From: a virus
Strand: one strand, 5' to 3'
IMG/VR virus record: IMGVR_UViG_3300032313_000397
Location: 1 to 24,408 of that record
DNA length: 24,408 nucleotides
How positions within the stretch are numbered: the first letter of the stretch is position 1; each line of letters opens with the position of its first letter. The translations under genes and the position numbers were made by a program. Below are positions 14,804-22,274 of the stretch, one piece after another. Below the pieces are notes generated by a model. The model made no database searches. It was given only the letters and a program-made list of their open reading frames with translations, and was not told the origin of the DNA.

Positions 14804-15454
14804 ATGGAAATATTCATTAGTATAGATGGTGTAATAAGAAACACAATACAAAAATTTGATTATCACTATAATGATGCATACTTAGCGGACGATGTTAAGT
14901 TAGAGAGTAATTTTGAATATGGGGTAATTGAACCAATTCAAAATGATAACTTATTAAACTCATATAAATTTGAGTCTAAAGAAGAATCGGATTACTTTCT
15001 TTTTATTGAATATCCGATTGAAATTTTTGGTCACGCAGGATTAAGTTATTCAACAACATTTAGTGATTTACATAAAATAATTTACGAAAACCCAAATCAT
15101 AATTTTACATTGATTGGATTAGATGAATTGGGTAAAGCAAAACCCGCAACATTATTCTTTTTATCTAAAAATGGGTTTTTAGGTAACAATATTAAGTTCA
15201 TTAAAAGTGATGAAATTGAAAATAATTGGAATAAATGTGATGTTTGGATTACCGATAATAAAAATATTTTGGACTTATGTCCTGAAGATAAGGATGTAAT
15301 CAAATTCAACACAACTTATAATCAACACTTTACAAATAAAAAAGAAATATCTAAATTAACTGAAATACAAGAACCATGGTTGAACTCTTTGGAAAAAACT
15401 ACTACATTAATATCGACGGAATCACAGATAAATGTAGAACCACCCCAGCAGTAG
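14804..15454 (+). CDS. HAD-superfamily-like protein lacking the nucleophile Asp
   Basis: A 216-residue protein with the layout of a HAD-type phosphatase but degenerate. Motif I reads FISIDGVIRNT (4-14), where the DxDGV nucleophile position is Ser6 and only Asp8 remains. LIGLDELGKAKPATLFFLSK (103-122) occupies the motif II/III area with Lys111 and Lys113. CDVWITDNKNIL (145-156) followed by VIKFNTTYN resembles motif IV and the closing segment seen in phage HAD proteins. The loss of the first Asp suggests no phosphatase activity and a binding or regulatory role. The ATG at 14804 is preferred over a TTG 15 bases upstream because it gives a MEIFISIDGV start typical of HAD proteins. The 3' end overlaps the next gene by 79 bases. 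Confidence 0.6.
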   Translation: MEIFISIDGVIRNTIQKFDYHYNDAYLADDVKLESNFEYGVIEPIQNDNLLNSYKFESKEESDYFLFIEYPIEIFGHAGLSYSTTFSDLHKIIYENPNHNFTLIGLDELGKAKPATLFFLSKNGFLGNNIKFIKSDEIENNWNKCDVWITDNKNILDLCPEDKDVIKFNTTYNQHFTNKKEISKLTEIQEPWLNSLEKTTTLISTESQINVEPPQQ

Positions 15455-15672
15455 ATAAAACTGATAATGATGAAGAAGAAGATGATGAATCGACTCACAT
15501 CAACATTTTTAAATATGAACTAATAAAAATGTGTTTAGAAAGAATTTTAGGTGAGATTGATGAAGTGGACGAAGGTCTCGGAAAATTTGGACAAGAAGGA
15601 ACATCAGTATCATTTAAGATTGCATTTAACACTTTAATAAAAAACCAAATATTAATCGAAGACGATGAGTAA
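15376..15672 (+). CDS. Small conserved-looking phage protein, unknown function
   Basis: A 98-residue protein beginning MVELFGKNYYINIDGITDKC, followed by an acidic linker (about 27-40) and a helical C-terminal domain. That domain has HINIFKYELIKMCLERILGE, then VDEGLGKFGQEGTSVSFKIA and a last helix. The combination of a strand-type N-terminus and this helical domain looks like a conserved hypothetical family of T4-like marine phages, recalled by pattern and not searched. It overlaps the upstream gene by 79 bases in another frame and the downstream glycosyltransferase by 8 bases, so all are on one transcript. The large overlap is unusual, but the N-terminus reads as real. Confidence 0.7.
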   Translation: MVELFGKNYYINIDGITDKCRTTPAVDKTDNDEEEDDESTHINIFKYELIKMCLERILGEIDEVDEGLGKFGQEGTSVSFKIAFNTLIKNQILIEDDE

Positions 15673-16732
15673 TAAAAACGAAAACATAGAAAAATTAGAA
15701 TCTGCATTAGGTAGATTAAACACAAAAGAGAGTATTGTATATTTTTTAACATACGACTCAAAAAATAACGCAAGAGCATCCGTAAAATACATTTACGATT
15801 TGGCACTAACATTAAAAGAAGATGGTATCGAAGCTAAAATTTTAGTCGAAGATAAATCATATGTTGGTGTTAAATCTTGGTTAGGTGAGACATATTCATC
15901 TTTAGATATTGTTAGTATTAAAGACGATAAAGTTGAATTAAAAATTGATGATATTGTTGTTGTTCCTGAATATTACGGAAACGCATTACAACAATTATCA
16001 AACATCAAATGTGTAAAAGTGATGTTAATTCAAGAAAAGGATTACATGTTTGAAACATTACCAATCGGTAGTAGATTCAGTGATTTTGGTTTTGATAAAG
16101 TGATTACAACTACAGAAGAAACTAAACAATATATCATGGAGTATTTTCCTGAGAGTTTAGTTTATGTTATTCCACCAATTATTGGTGACCAATTCTCACC
16201 TATTGAATTACCATTAAAACCATATGTCGCTATCAGTTGTAGAGACAGATCAAAACATAGAAAGTTAATTTCTGAGTTTTATATAAAATTCCCACAACTT
16301 AGATGGATTACATTTAGAGACATGGTTCAAATGACATATGATGAATTTGCAATGAATTTAAAAGAATGTATGGTTTCATTGTGGATTGATGATGAGTCTA
16401 CCTTTGGTACCTTCCCATTAGAATCTATGAAGTGTGGTGTACCTGTTGTAGGTAAAATTCCTAATTCAGAACCATCTTGGTTAAGTGAAAATGGAATGTG
16501 GACCTACGATGGTAATAAAATTGTAGATGTTTTGGGGTCATATATTTTGGCTTGGATTGATGGTGTTGAATTAACTGACGAAGTTAAAGAAAAAATGAAA
16601 GAAACATTATTACCTTATGACACATCAATAACCAAAACAAGTATTAAATCAATTTTTAATTCTTTAAAAAATAAAAGAGTGGAGTCAATCGAAACTGCAT
16701 TAGAAAAATTAAAACAAGAAGAAACTGTATGA
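15665..16732 (+). CDS. Glycosyltransferase, GT-B fold
   Basis: A 355-residue cytoplasmic glycosyltransferase. The N-terminal lobe has ESIVYFLTYDSKNNARASVKY (about 22-42), like the opening of GT4 enzymes where a conserved loop binds the acceptor. The donor lobe contains the signature FGTFPLESMKCGVPVVG (247-263), equivalent to the E-x7-E/G-x-P-V motif of GT4. It includes a Glu (253) that normally contacts the nucleotide-sugar. The charged C-terminal helix ends ALEKLKQEETV. It is joined by an 8-base overlap to the gene before and a 4-base overlap to a GT-A enzyme after. Paired transferases like this often act in sequence on one acceptor. The acceptor is not identifiable here. Confidence 0.82.
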   Translation: MSNKNENIEKLESALGRLNTKESIVYFLTYDSKNNARASVKYIYDLALTLKEDGIEAKILVEDKSYVGVKSWLGETYSSLDIVSIKDDKVELKIDDIVVVPEYYGNALQQLSNIKCVKVMLIQEKDYMFETLPIGSRFSDFGFDKVITTTEETKQYIMEYFPESLVYVIPPIIGDQFSPIELPLKPYVAISCRDRSKHRKLISEFYIKFPQLRWITFRDMVQMTYDEFAMNLKECMVSLWIDDESTFGTFPLESMKCGVPVVGKIPNSEPSWLSENGMWTYDGNKIVDVLGSYILAWIDGVELTDEVKEKMKETLLPYDTSITKTSIKSIFNSLKNKRVESIETALEKLKQEETV

Positions 16733-17508
16733 AAAAAATAACAATAATATTACCAATTCATAAAATTGACGGTGACTACAAAGAAATGTTAACTAACGCG
16801 ATTTCCTCTATTGAGGATTTTCATAATGATGTTATTTTATCTATTATTTGTCCAACCAAAGTTAAAAAAGAACTTAATAATTTATCAAATAAATTAGAAA
16901 TTACATTTGTTGAAAATAAAGGTAACACAGATTTTTGTTCACAAATAAATTTAGGAATTGAAAAATGTGAAACTGAATGGTTTTCAATTTTTGAAATTGA
17001 TGATGAGTATAGACCAATTTGGTTGAAATCAATGAATGAATATTTAAACATATATTCTGATGTTGACGTATTCTTACCAATCATTAGAGATATAAATCAA
17101 GAAGGTAATTTTGTTAATTTCACAAACGAGTCTGCTTGGGCGTATGGGTTTACCGAATTACAAGGATTTATAGATAATGAAGTCTTATTAGAATTCCAAA
17201 ATTACCAAACAAGTGGTGGTTTATATAGAACTCAAGTTATTAAAGATAATGGTAGTCTTAAAGAAAACATTAAACTATCATTTAGTTATGAATTTTTATT
17301 GAGATTAACACACAATGGTGTTAGAATTATGACAGTACCTCGTATTGGATATCAACACGTTAACATGAGAGAAGATTCATTATTTTGGAGTTACAGGAAC
17401 GACGAAAATAAAAAATTATTAGAAAACGAAGTTAAATTTTGGTTAGACACAGCTAAAAAAGAATTTTTCTTCAAAAATAAACGAGAAGTAAACTATATAA
17501 CCACTTAA
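16729..17508 (+). CDS. Glycosyltransferase, GT-A fold (GT2-like)
   Basis: A 259-residue enzyme that begins KKITIILPIHKIDGDYKEML, the GT2 opening strand and loop. NKGNTDFCSQINLGIEKCETEW (about 63-84) corresponds to the N-x-G-x-x-x-A-x-N-x-G region. FSIFEIDDEYRP (85-96) holds the metal- and sugar-nucleotide-binding DxD equivalent (Glu89-Ile-Asp91-Asp92). The C-terminal part has SGGLYRTQVI and FSYEFLLRLTHNG, typical of the acceptor side. No membrane helices are present, so it is a soluble transferase, unlike processive GT2 synthases. Overlaps of 4 bases upstream and 1 base (TAATG) downstream tie it to the late sigma gene. Confidence 0.82.
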   Translation: MKKITIILPIHKIDGDYKEMLTNAISSIEDFHNDVILSIICPTKVKKELNNLSNKLEITFVENKGNTDFCSQINLGIEKCETEWFSIFEIDDEYRPIWLKSMNEYLNIYSDVDVFLPIIRDINQEGNFVNFTNESAWAYGFTELQGFIDNEVLLEFQNYQTSGGLYRTQVIKDNGSLKENIKLSFSYEFLLRLTHNGVRIMTVPRIGYQHVNMREDSLFWSYRNDENKKLLENEVKFWLDTAKKEFFFKNKREVNYITT

Positions 17509-18206
17509 TGCCAAGACCTAGAACCCAAAAAATTTACTTTGGTGAGGATCAAGAAAAGGCGGTAGTCAATTACCTTGAAAGTACTGACGAAACAGAAAAG
17601 AACAAGATATTCAATGAATATTTAAGAGACCCATTAATTACAATGGTAGAAAGTATTATTAGACGTTATAAATTATATAGAAAAGATATGGATTTTAATG
17701 AAATTCACACCGACACTATGTCTTTTTTAATAACGAAAATAAATAAATTTGACCATACTAAAAATACAAAGGCTTATTCCTATTTTGGTACAATCTGTAA
17801 AAATTACCTTATGGGTGCAATACAGAAAGATAACAAAGAACAGAATAGACAAGTATCATATGATGACATTTCTTCGGACGTTGAAGACAGTACAGATTTA
17901 TCATATGTTATTGACGAACATGTTATTGACTACCAAGCAATTATAATTAAATTAACCGCAAACTTAGAAGAATTCGTAGAAAATCAAAATTTAAACGAAA
18001 ACGAACAAAAATTAGGGTATGCCTTACTTGAGATTTTTAGCAATTTTGATAAAATATTCCAAGTTGGGGATGGTAATAAGTTTAATAAGAACCTTATTTT
18101 ACTCTCTTTAAGAGAAATGACTTCATTATCAACAAAAGAGATTAGAATAGCAATGAAACGTTATAAAAAGATTTATGACGGTATTTTAGTTGGGTTTTTA
18201 GAATAA
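17508..18206 (+). CDS. 55: Late sigma factor, T4 gp55-like
   Basis: A 232-residue sigma-70-family protein reduced essentially to region 2, as in T4 gp55, which directs host RNA polymerase to late promoters. The region-2 homology spans about 35-112: YLRDPLITMVESIIRRYKLY, then DTMSFLITKINKFDHTKN and AYSYFGTICKNYLMGAIQKD. The FD-x-T-K-x-x-x-x-A-Y sequence parallels the corresponding stretch of gp55. After an acidic linker (about 125-150) a helical C-terminal domain, LSTKEIRIAMKRYKKIYDGIL, could act as a region-4-like or polymerase-contact element. That makes it longer than gp55 (185). It is encoded with the glycosyltransferases and immediately before the baseplate genes. The TATTTATA elements are its candidate targets. 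Confidence 0.75.
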   Translation: MPRPRTQKIYFGEDQEKAVVNYLESTDETEKNKIFNEYLRDPLITMVESIIRRYKLYRKDMDFNEIHTDTMSFLITKINKFDHTKNTKAYSYFGTICKNYLMGAIQKDNKEQNRQVSYDDISSDVEDSTDLSYVIDEHVIDYQAIIIKLTANLEEFVENQNLNENEQKLGYALLEIFSNFDKIFQVGDGNKFNKNLILLSLREMTSLSTKEIRIAMKRYKKIYDGILVGFLE

Positions 18207-18209
18207 ATC

Positions 18210-18217
18210 TATTTATT
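18210..18217 (+). promoter_or_regulatory. TATTTATT variant element before baseplate operon
   Basis: TATTTATT lies three bases before the ATG at 18221 and begins four bases after the sigma gene stop. It is a one-base variant of the shared element. Confidence 0.35.
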
Positions 18218-18220
18218 GTT

Positions 18221-18598
18221 ATGAGAGAAAGAAAAAACAATATTACTTTAGATATTGATTCCGCAATGGCGTTAATGCAAGAGATATACAATGATGTAGT
18301 CGAAAACAGAAACACCGCATCTACCATCATGAGAAAAATGATGAGTTTCATGAAAGACGCAGAAGATATGAGTGTTATTGGTCCTGTTATTAAAGAACAA
18401 CAAAAAATTCTAAACGACTGTACAGAGAAGAAAATCTCATTAGTTAAATTACAGAGTGTTTTACTTAAACAAACTTCAGGTGGAGGTTCTGGTGGAGGAC
18501 CTATGGGTAAGTTAACATTATCAGATGAAGATAGAGAAATATTAGACAGACTCGTTAACACTGACGAAGATAAGAAATCCGATAAGTATTCATTATAA
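18221..18598 (+). CDS. Helical protein of unknown function, tail/terminase region
   Basis: A 125-residue mainly helical protein. The N-terminal two thirds form long helices: SAMALMQEIYNDVVENRNTA, then MRKMMSFMKDAEDMSVIGPV and a KEQQKILNDCTEKKISLVKL segment. A flexible GGGSGGGPMGK linker (about 88-97) leads to an acidic C-terminal helix, LSDEDREILDRLVN. Multi-helix plus linker plus acidic tail would suit a small oligomeric assembly factor such as a terminase small subunit or a chaperone, but there is no diagnostic motif. The stop overlaps the next start by one base. It opens the baseplate gene run. Confidence 0.7.
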   Translation: MRERKNNITLDIDSAMALMQEIYNDVVENRNTASTIMRKMMSFMKDAEDMSVIGPVIKEQQKILNDCTEKKISLVKLQSVLLKQTSGGGSGGGPMGKLTLSDEDREILDRLVNTDEDKKSDKYSL

Positions 18599-20481
18599 TG
18601 TCAATTAAAGAACAAAAAGCTAAGATTAAATCTAAGATTAATGCCGTTAAAAAAATCAACGACGACGCAAAAAAAGTAGTTGATTCAGGTAAAGCTTTTG
18701 TTGGGTCTATTCCAGATAAATTGGCCTCAAAAGTTCCAAATTTTAATGGAAAAAATTTAAGTGATTTAATTCCCAAGAGGGCGAAAAAAAAAGAAAGTCA
18801 GACCGATATATTTCAAGACCTAATTGACACCGTTGAAGGGTTTTTAGGTACTGCACCCAAAAATCCCACAGTGGACTATTCGGATAGGGCATTTTCAAAA
18901 CAAAGATTAAAACAAATAACACAAGAATCGGCACACGAAACTATAAAAAGTTCAAAGACGATTGTAATGGATGGGGTTCAAAAAATCTTATTTGCTGGTG
19001 ACGGTATTTGTGGAACACAAAAATCATTTACAGGAAGTACCGTTACATTAAGCCCTACTGAATTTGATTTTATGAACGTTTTAACTATGGACCCAACTTC
19101 AAGTACGGGAAAAATAGTTTATGAACCATCATCATCTGGAACAGGTCTTATACAAATGAATAGAATGTTATTCAATAGTTTTAATGGAGGATCACAATCT
19201 TTTACAACACAAAATGGTGATTCACTTTTTGATTTTGTATGGGACCAAAACAATCAAAAATATAATATTTCAGGATTACAAGTTAATCCAACTAACGCAA
19301 TTACAGGAGGAACAATCCAAGGGTTTTTTAATGACTACTATAGTAACATTGAAAACATCGATATGTCTGGAGTTACCAAAATGGCGGTATTAATGACAAT
19401 AAACGCCGATGGTAGTGAACCACCTTTATTTAATATTGGTCTTGATAATTTAACAAGATTACTAAAGAAAATTTGTGCAAATTGTGGTGCACCCGACCCT
19501 GGATTAAAACAAAACGCTACAACTCAATTTAACGAGAACGACCAAGATTCAGAATTTTATTTTGATTTTGATGATGTTGAAGGAATTGATTTAGATGACG
19601 AGGCGAATAGACGTAATCGAGTTTTAAAATTTAGAGATTGTAATGACTTTACAACTCAAATTAGTTCTACCCATTTTGAAGATTTTGTATACCTATCAAA
19701 TAAAAATTTAAACGATGTTGTTTCTAAAACGTTATATAATGCAGCTGCAGATGCTCACAATCAAACTAATGATACGATACCCGTGGATAATTTCCATATT
19801 AATTTGTTGAGTTCATTTATATTAAATCTACCTAAAGCTTTAATCGCTTCGGTATTATCGCCAAAATATTTTTTACCTATTGTTATTGTTTATAAACAAT
19901 TAGTTTCTGAAGGTGGTAATACGGTTAATGATGTTAAAGTTATGATGAAAAAGTTACATAAACTTTTTAATTATATTATTAATCAACTTTTTTGGAAGTT
20001 TTTGGCGGAATTTTGGTCTCGTGTTAAAAAAGATTTAATTGAATTCTTAGCAATTTTTGCTGCTAAAATTTTACTAAATAAATCAAAAAAATATGTATTA
20101 ATAATAAGTTCATTAATTGCGTTGTTAACAAAATTATTAGAAACTGATTTAACAAATTGTGAAACATTATATGGTTTAATTAATTCCACAATTAATGCCG
20201 CATTGATGGGTGCTTTAAGTTTAATACAAATCCCTCCAATCTTACTTTTAACGAGTGCACTTAGGGATGGTTATAGTGCCGACAGAGCATATATGAATGC
20301 AATGGAAAATTTAAACGGGGCTGGTATTGACACAGGTGATAAATTTGGTGTACCAAGTCAAGTGGGTGATTTTGTAAAAGGAATAATAGATGGTCATACT
20401 AAAGAACATGACACTAACTCTAAGGTTTCGGTATTTGGCGCAAATCCATTGGCGGGACCTTCTTTTGGTATTACACATTAA
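18598..20481 (+). CDS. Large structural protein with hydrophobic C-terminal helices, probable baseplate or tail component
   Basis: A 627-residue protein not assigned to a family. Residues 1-70 are a lysine-rich helix. Residues about 110-290 are beta-rich (VMDGVQKILFAGDGICG, IVYEPSSSGTGLIQMNRMLF). An acidic stretch, DSEFYFDFDDVEGIDLDDE, lies at about 318-338. The C-terminal third has strongly hydrophobic helices at about 402-441 (including YFLPIVIVYK), 482-492, 499-514 (YVLIISSLIALL) and 535-556 (PPILLLTSAL). These read like membrane helices, unusual for a virion protein unless it enters or crosses the host membrane during injection. It precedes the gp5-like hub gene, so a baseplate or tail-tip role is likely. 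The start is fixed by the one-base overlap with the upstream stop. Confidence 0.7.
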   Translation: MSIKEQKAKIKSKINAVKKINDDAKKVVDSGKAFVGSIPDKLASKVPNFNGKNLSDLIPKRAKKKESQTDIFQDLIDTVEGFLGTAPKNPTVDYSDRAFSKQRLKQITQESAHETIKSSKTIVMDGVQKILFAGDGICGTQKSFTGSTVTLSPTEFDFMNVLTMDPTSSTGKIVYEPSSSGTGLIQMNRMLFNSFNGGSQSFTTQNGDSLFDFVWDQNNQKYNISGLQVNPTNAITGGTIQGFFNDYYSNIENIDMSGVTKMAVLMTINADGSEPPLFNIGLDNLTRLLKKICANCGAPDPGLKQNATTQFNENDQDSEFYFDFDDVEGIDLDDEANRRNRVLKFRDCNDFTTQISSTHFEDFVYLSNKNLNDVVSKTLYNAAADAHNQTNDTIPVDNFHINLLSSFILNLPKALIASVLSPKYFLPIVIVYKQLVSEGGNTVNDVKVMMKKLHKLFNYIINQLFWKFLAEFWSRVKKDLIEFLAIFAAKILLNKSKKYVLIISSLIALLTKLLETDLTNCETLYGLINSTINAALMGALSLIQIPPILLLTSALRDGYSADRAYMNAMENLNGAGIDTGDKFGVPSQVGDFVKGIIDGHTKEHDTNSKVSVFGANPLAGPSFGITH

Positions 20482-20482
20482 A

Positions 20483-20683
20483 ATGGAAAAAGAAAAATTA
20501 ATAGATATTGCTACAGATGTTAAAAACAAATCAAATGGTGATTTATTTTTAGTTGAAAAAGAATTATATGATGAATTTGAAAAAACTAAAAGTTTAATTA
20601 TCGATTTAACTAGACATATGGAAAGTATTAGTGAACTATATAATAACGTAAATACGGAAATAGGTAAAAGACAAGCAAAATGA
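20483..20683 (+). CDS. Small coiled-coil-like protein between tail genes
   Basis: A 66-residue charged helical protein (MEKEKLIDIATDVKNKSNGD, then a heptad-like stretch to IGKRQAK). The ATG at 20483 follows the upstream stop by one base, and its end overlaps the gp5-like gene in the ATGA arrangement. A longer frame extends to 20390 but would lie in the upstream coding region and adds an unlikely hydrophobic leader, so the short start is chosen. It is perhaps a tail assembly chaperone or a baseplate linker. No family was recognised. Confidence 0.65.
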   Translation: MEKEKLIDIATDVKNKSNGDLFLVEKELYDEFEKTKSLIIDLTRHMESISELYNNVNTEIGKRQAK

Positions 20684-22251
20684 AAATAATTGATATCGGT
20701 GTTTGTATTGATAATTTGGACCCAAAACATTTAGGTAGAATTAGGTGTATTAAATATAGTTCATATACCGGAGAAATGGAAAGGGCGTTAGATTATAATG
20801 CGTGGGATGATAAAGATTTATTTACTGCAATTCCGTTTTTACCAACTAATATTAATTTTATCCCTGAAATTGGTCAAACCGTAAAATTACTATCATATAA
20901 CACAGAAAAAGAATTTACTAACGTAGAGTATGTTGCGGGTCCATTTACAACAATGCACGACTACAACTCTCAAACACACTCAGCTCAAGTTGAAAATACT
21001 ACTTACGGTATTGCGGCAAAACATGGTCCAAATATTTCAAAAAAAGATACGGATGAATTAATTAAAAATGATGGGGCTTTTGCTAGACACACGGATTATG
21101 GTGTTTACGGAAAATATGGTTCCGATATCATATTCACCGAAAATGGTTTAATGATGCGAGGTGGTAAATTAATATCAAAAAAGGGAGCCACAATAAAACA
21201 AAAAACGGAATTGGTTTCACAACCTATCTTAGCAAATAAAAATTCTTCTTTATATCTTAAAAAATTTGATAAGAATTTACAACAAGTTACAGACACAATC
21301 GATACTTTTGAAATTGAATCAAAACCCCTAAAATCAATTATTGAATATGATATTAAAAGTTTTTCAGGAGATTCAACAACCGTAGATTTTTATGTTTACA
21401 CAATAAACGAAGCCATTTCATCAGGTAAAACTTTTTATGGTAAAAATGTTTATAAAACCGATAACACCAATTTAGCCGACGTTTTAATTATTTCAGGTTT
21501 AACTAAATTAAACAGTTTAGACGGTAGTACATCAGGTGTAACATTTTCATTAAATTCAAGTGATGAACGTCCTCCTGAAGTTTTAATAAGGGACGTATTT
21601 AAAACAATTCACTCGAAAGGAACATTAAGTGAAGTTTATAATTCATATAAAAAAGAATTAACTGGAGGGACCTTACCAATAGGTGATGTTGATTTACATC
21701 CGTTTTATTTCAGACCAACAAAAGATTGTAAAGAAAAACAACTATCATCAGGTGAAACTGCTAATCGAATTGCAAAATTTAGTAAAGTAATTTTAGCACA
21801 AAATGTTGGTCCACAAAATGGTTTAGTTTTTTCAGTTAGTAGTTATACAATTCCAGGAAAAAATAAAAGGGTAAAAAACACATATCTTAAGAAAGGTCCA
21901 GATGGGTTGGAACAATCTTTTTCAGCATTAATAACTGATAAAATTTACATGTTATCCACTGAGGCAAAATCACCTAATTTTGAAAATAAAAAACCAATTT
22001 CTTTTGAAAAGTTAAATAAATACGAAATTAAGCAAGAAGAGTATTTGGAGTCAATCGACCCAAACACATTCTCACTTGTTAGAGGTGAAGTATTATTACA
22101 GGTATTGTATAGTATGGCCAATCTATTTGCCAGTCACGTACATTTAATGGAAACACCGTTAATACAATCTGACCCAAATTACATAGATTTAATGACCAAA
22201 ATTTCAAATTTAGAAGCCGACATGTTGAATAGTTCAATTAAGATTAATTAA
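20680..22251 (+). CDS. Baseplate hub/spike protein with gp5-like OB-fold
   Basis: A 523-residue protein whose N-terminus (about 1-90) is the OB-fold of T4 gp5 and related spike proteins. It has IDIGVCIDNLDPKHLGRIRC (compare the gp5 DPxxxGRVRV strand), IPEIGQTVKLLSYN, then YVAGPF. This domain joins the hub to the spike. No lysozyme domain follows, unlike T4 gp5. Instead there is a mixed region with GVYGKYGSDIIFTENGLMMRGGKLI (about 140-165) and a long beta-rich portion. The C-terminus has VRGEVLLQVLYSMANLFASHVHL (about 472-494), similar to a segment in related baseplate proteins where the chain ends before the membrane-piercing tip. Role: central baseplate or tail-spike adaptor. Confidence 0.7.
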   Translation: MKIIDIGVCIDNLDPKHLGRIRCIKYSSYTGEMERALDYNAWDDKDLFTAIPFLPTNINFIPEIGQTVKLLSYNTEKEFTNVEYVAGPFTTMHDYNSQTHSAQVENTTYGIAAKHGPNISKKDTDELIKNDGAFARHTDYGVYGKYGSDIIFTENGLMMRGGKLISKKGATIKQKTELVSQPILANKNSSLYLKKFDKNLQQVTDTIDTFEIESKPLKSIIEYDIKSFSGDSTTVDFYVYTINEAISSGKTFYGKNVYKTDNTNLADVLIISGLTKLNSLDGSTSGVTFSLNSSDERPPEVLIRDVFKTIHSKGTLSEVYNSYKKELTGGTLPIGDVDLHPFYFRPTKDCKEKQLSSGETANRIAKFSKVILAQNVGPQNGLVFSVSSYTIPGKNKRVKNTYLKKGPDGLEQSFSALITDKIYMLSTEAKSPNFENKKPISFEKLNKYEIKQEEYLESIDPNTFSLVRGEVLLQVLYSMANLFASHVHLMETPLIQSDPNYIDLMTKISNLEADMLNSSIKIN

Positions 22252-22256
22252 TTGGA

Positions 22257-22264
22257 TATTTATA
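22257..22264 (+). promoter_or_regulatory. TATTTATA element overlapping a TATAAATA
   Basis: GATATTTATA at 22255-22264 ends ten bases before the ATG at 22275. It overlaps TATAAATA at 22261-22268, the T4-type late core in the gene's own direction. It is the best single site to distinguish which orientation is functional. Confidence 0.45.
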
Positions 22265-22274
22265 AATAAAAAAG

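Noticed and set aside
20390-20482. Longer N-terminus for the small gene ending at 20683
   Set aside because: It would overlap the upstream gene by about 90 bases. The ATG at 20483, one base after the upstream stop, fits the tight operon layout.
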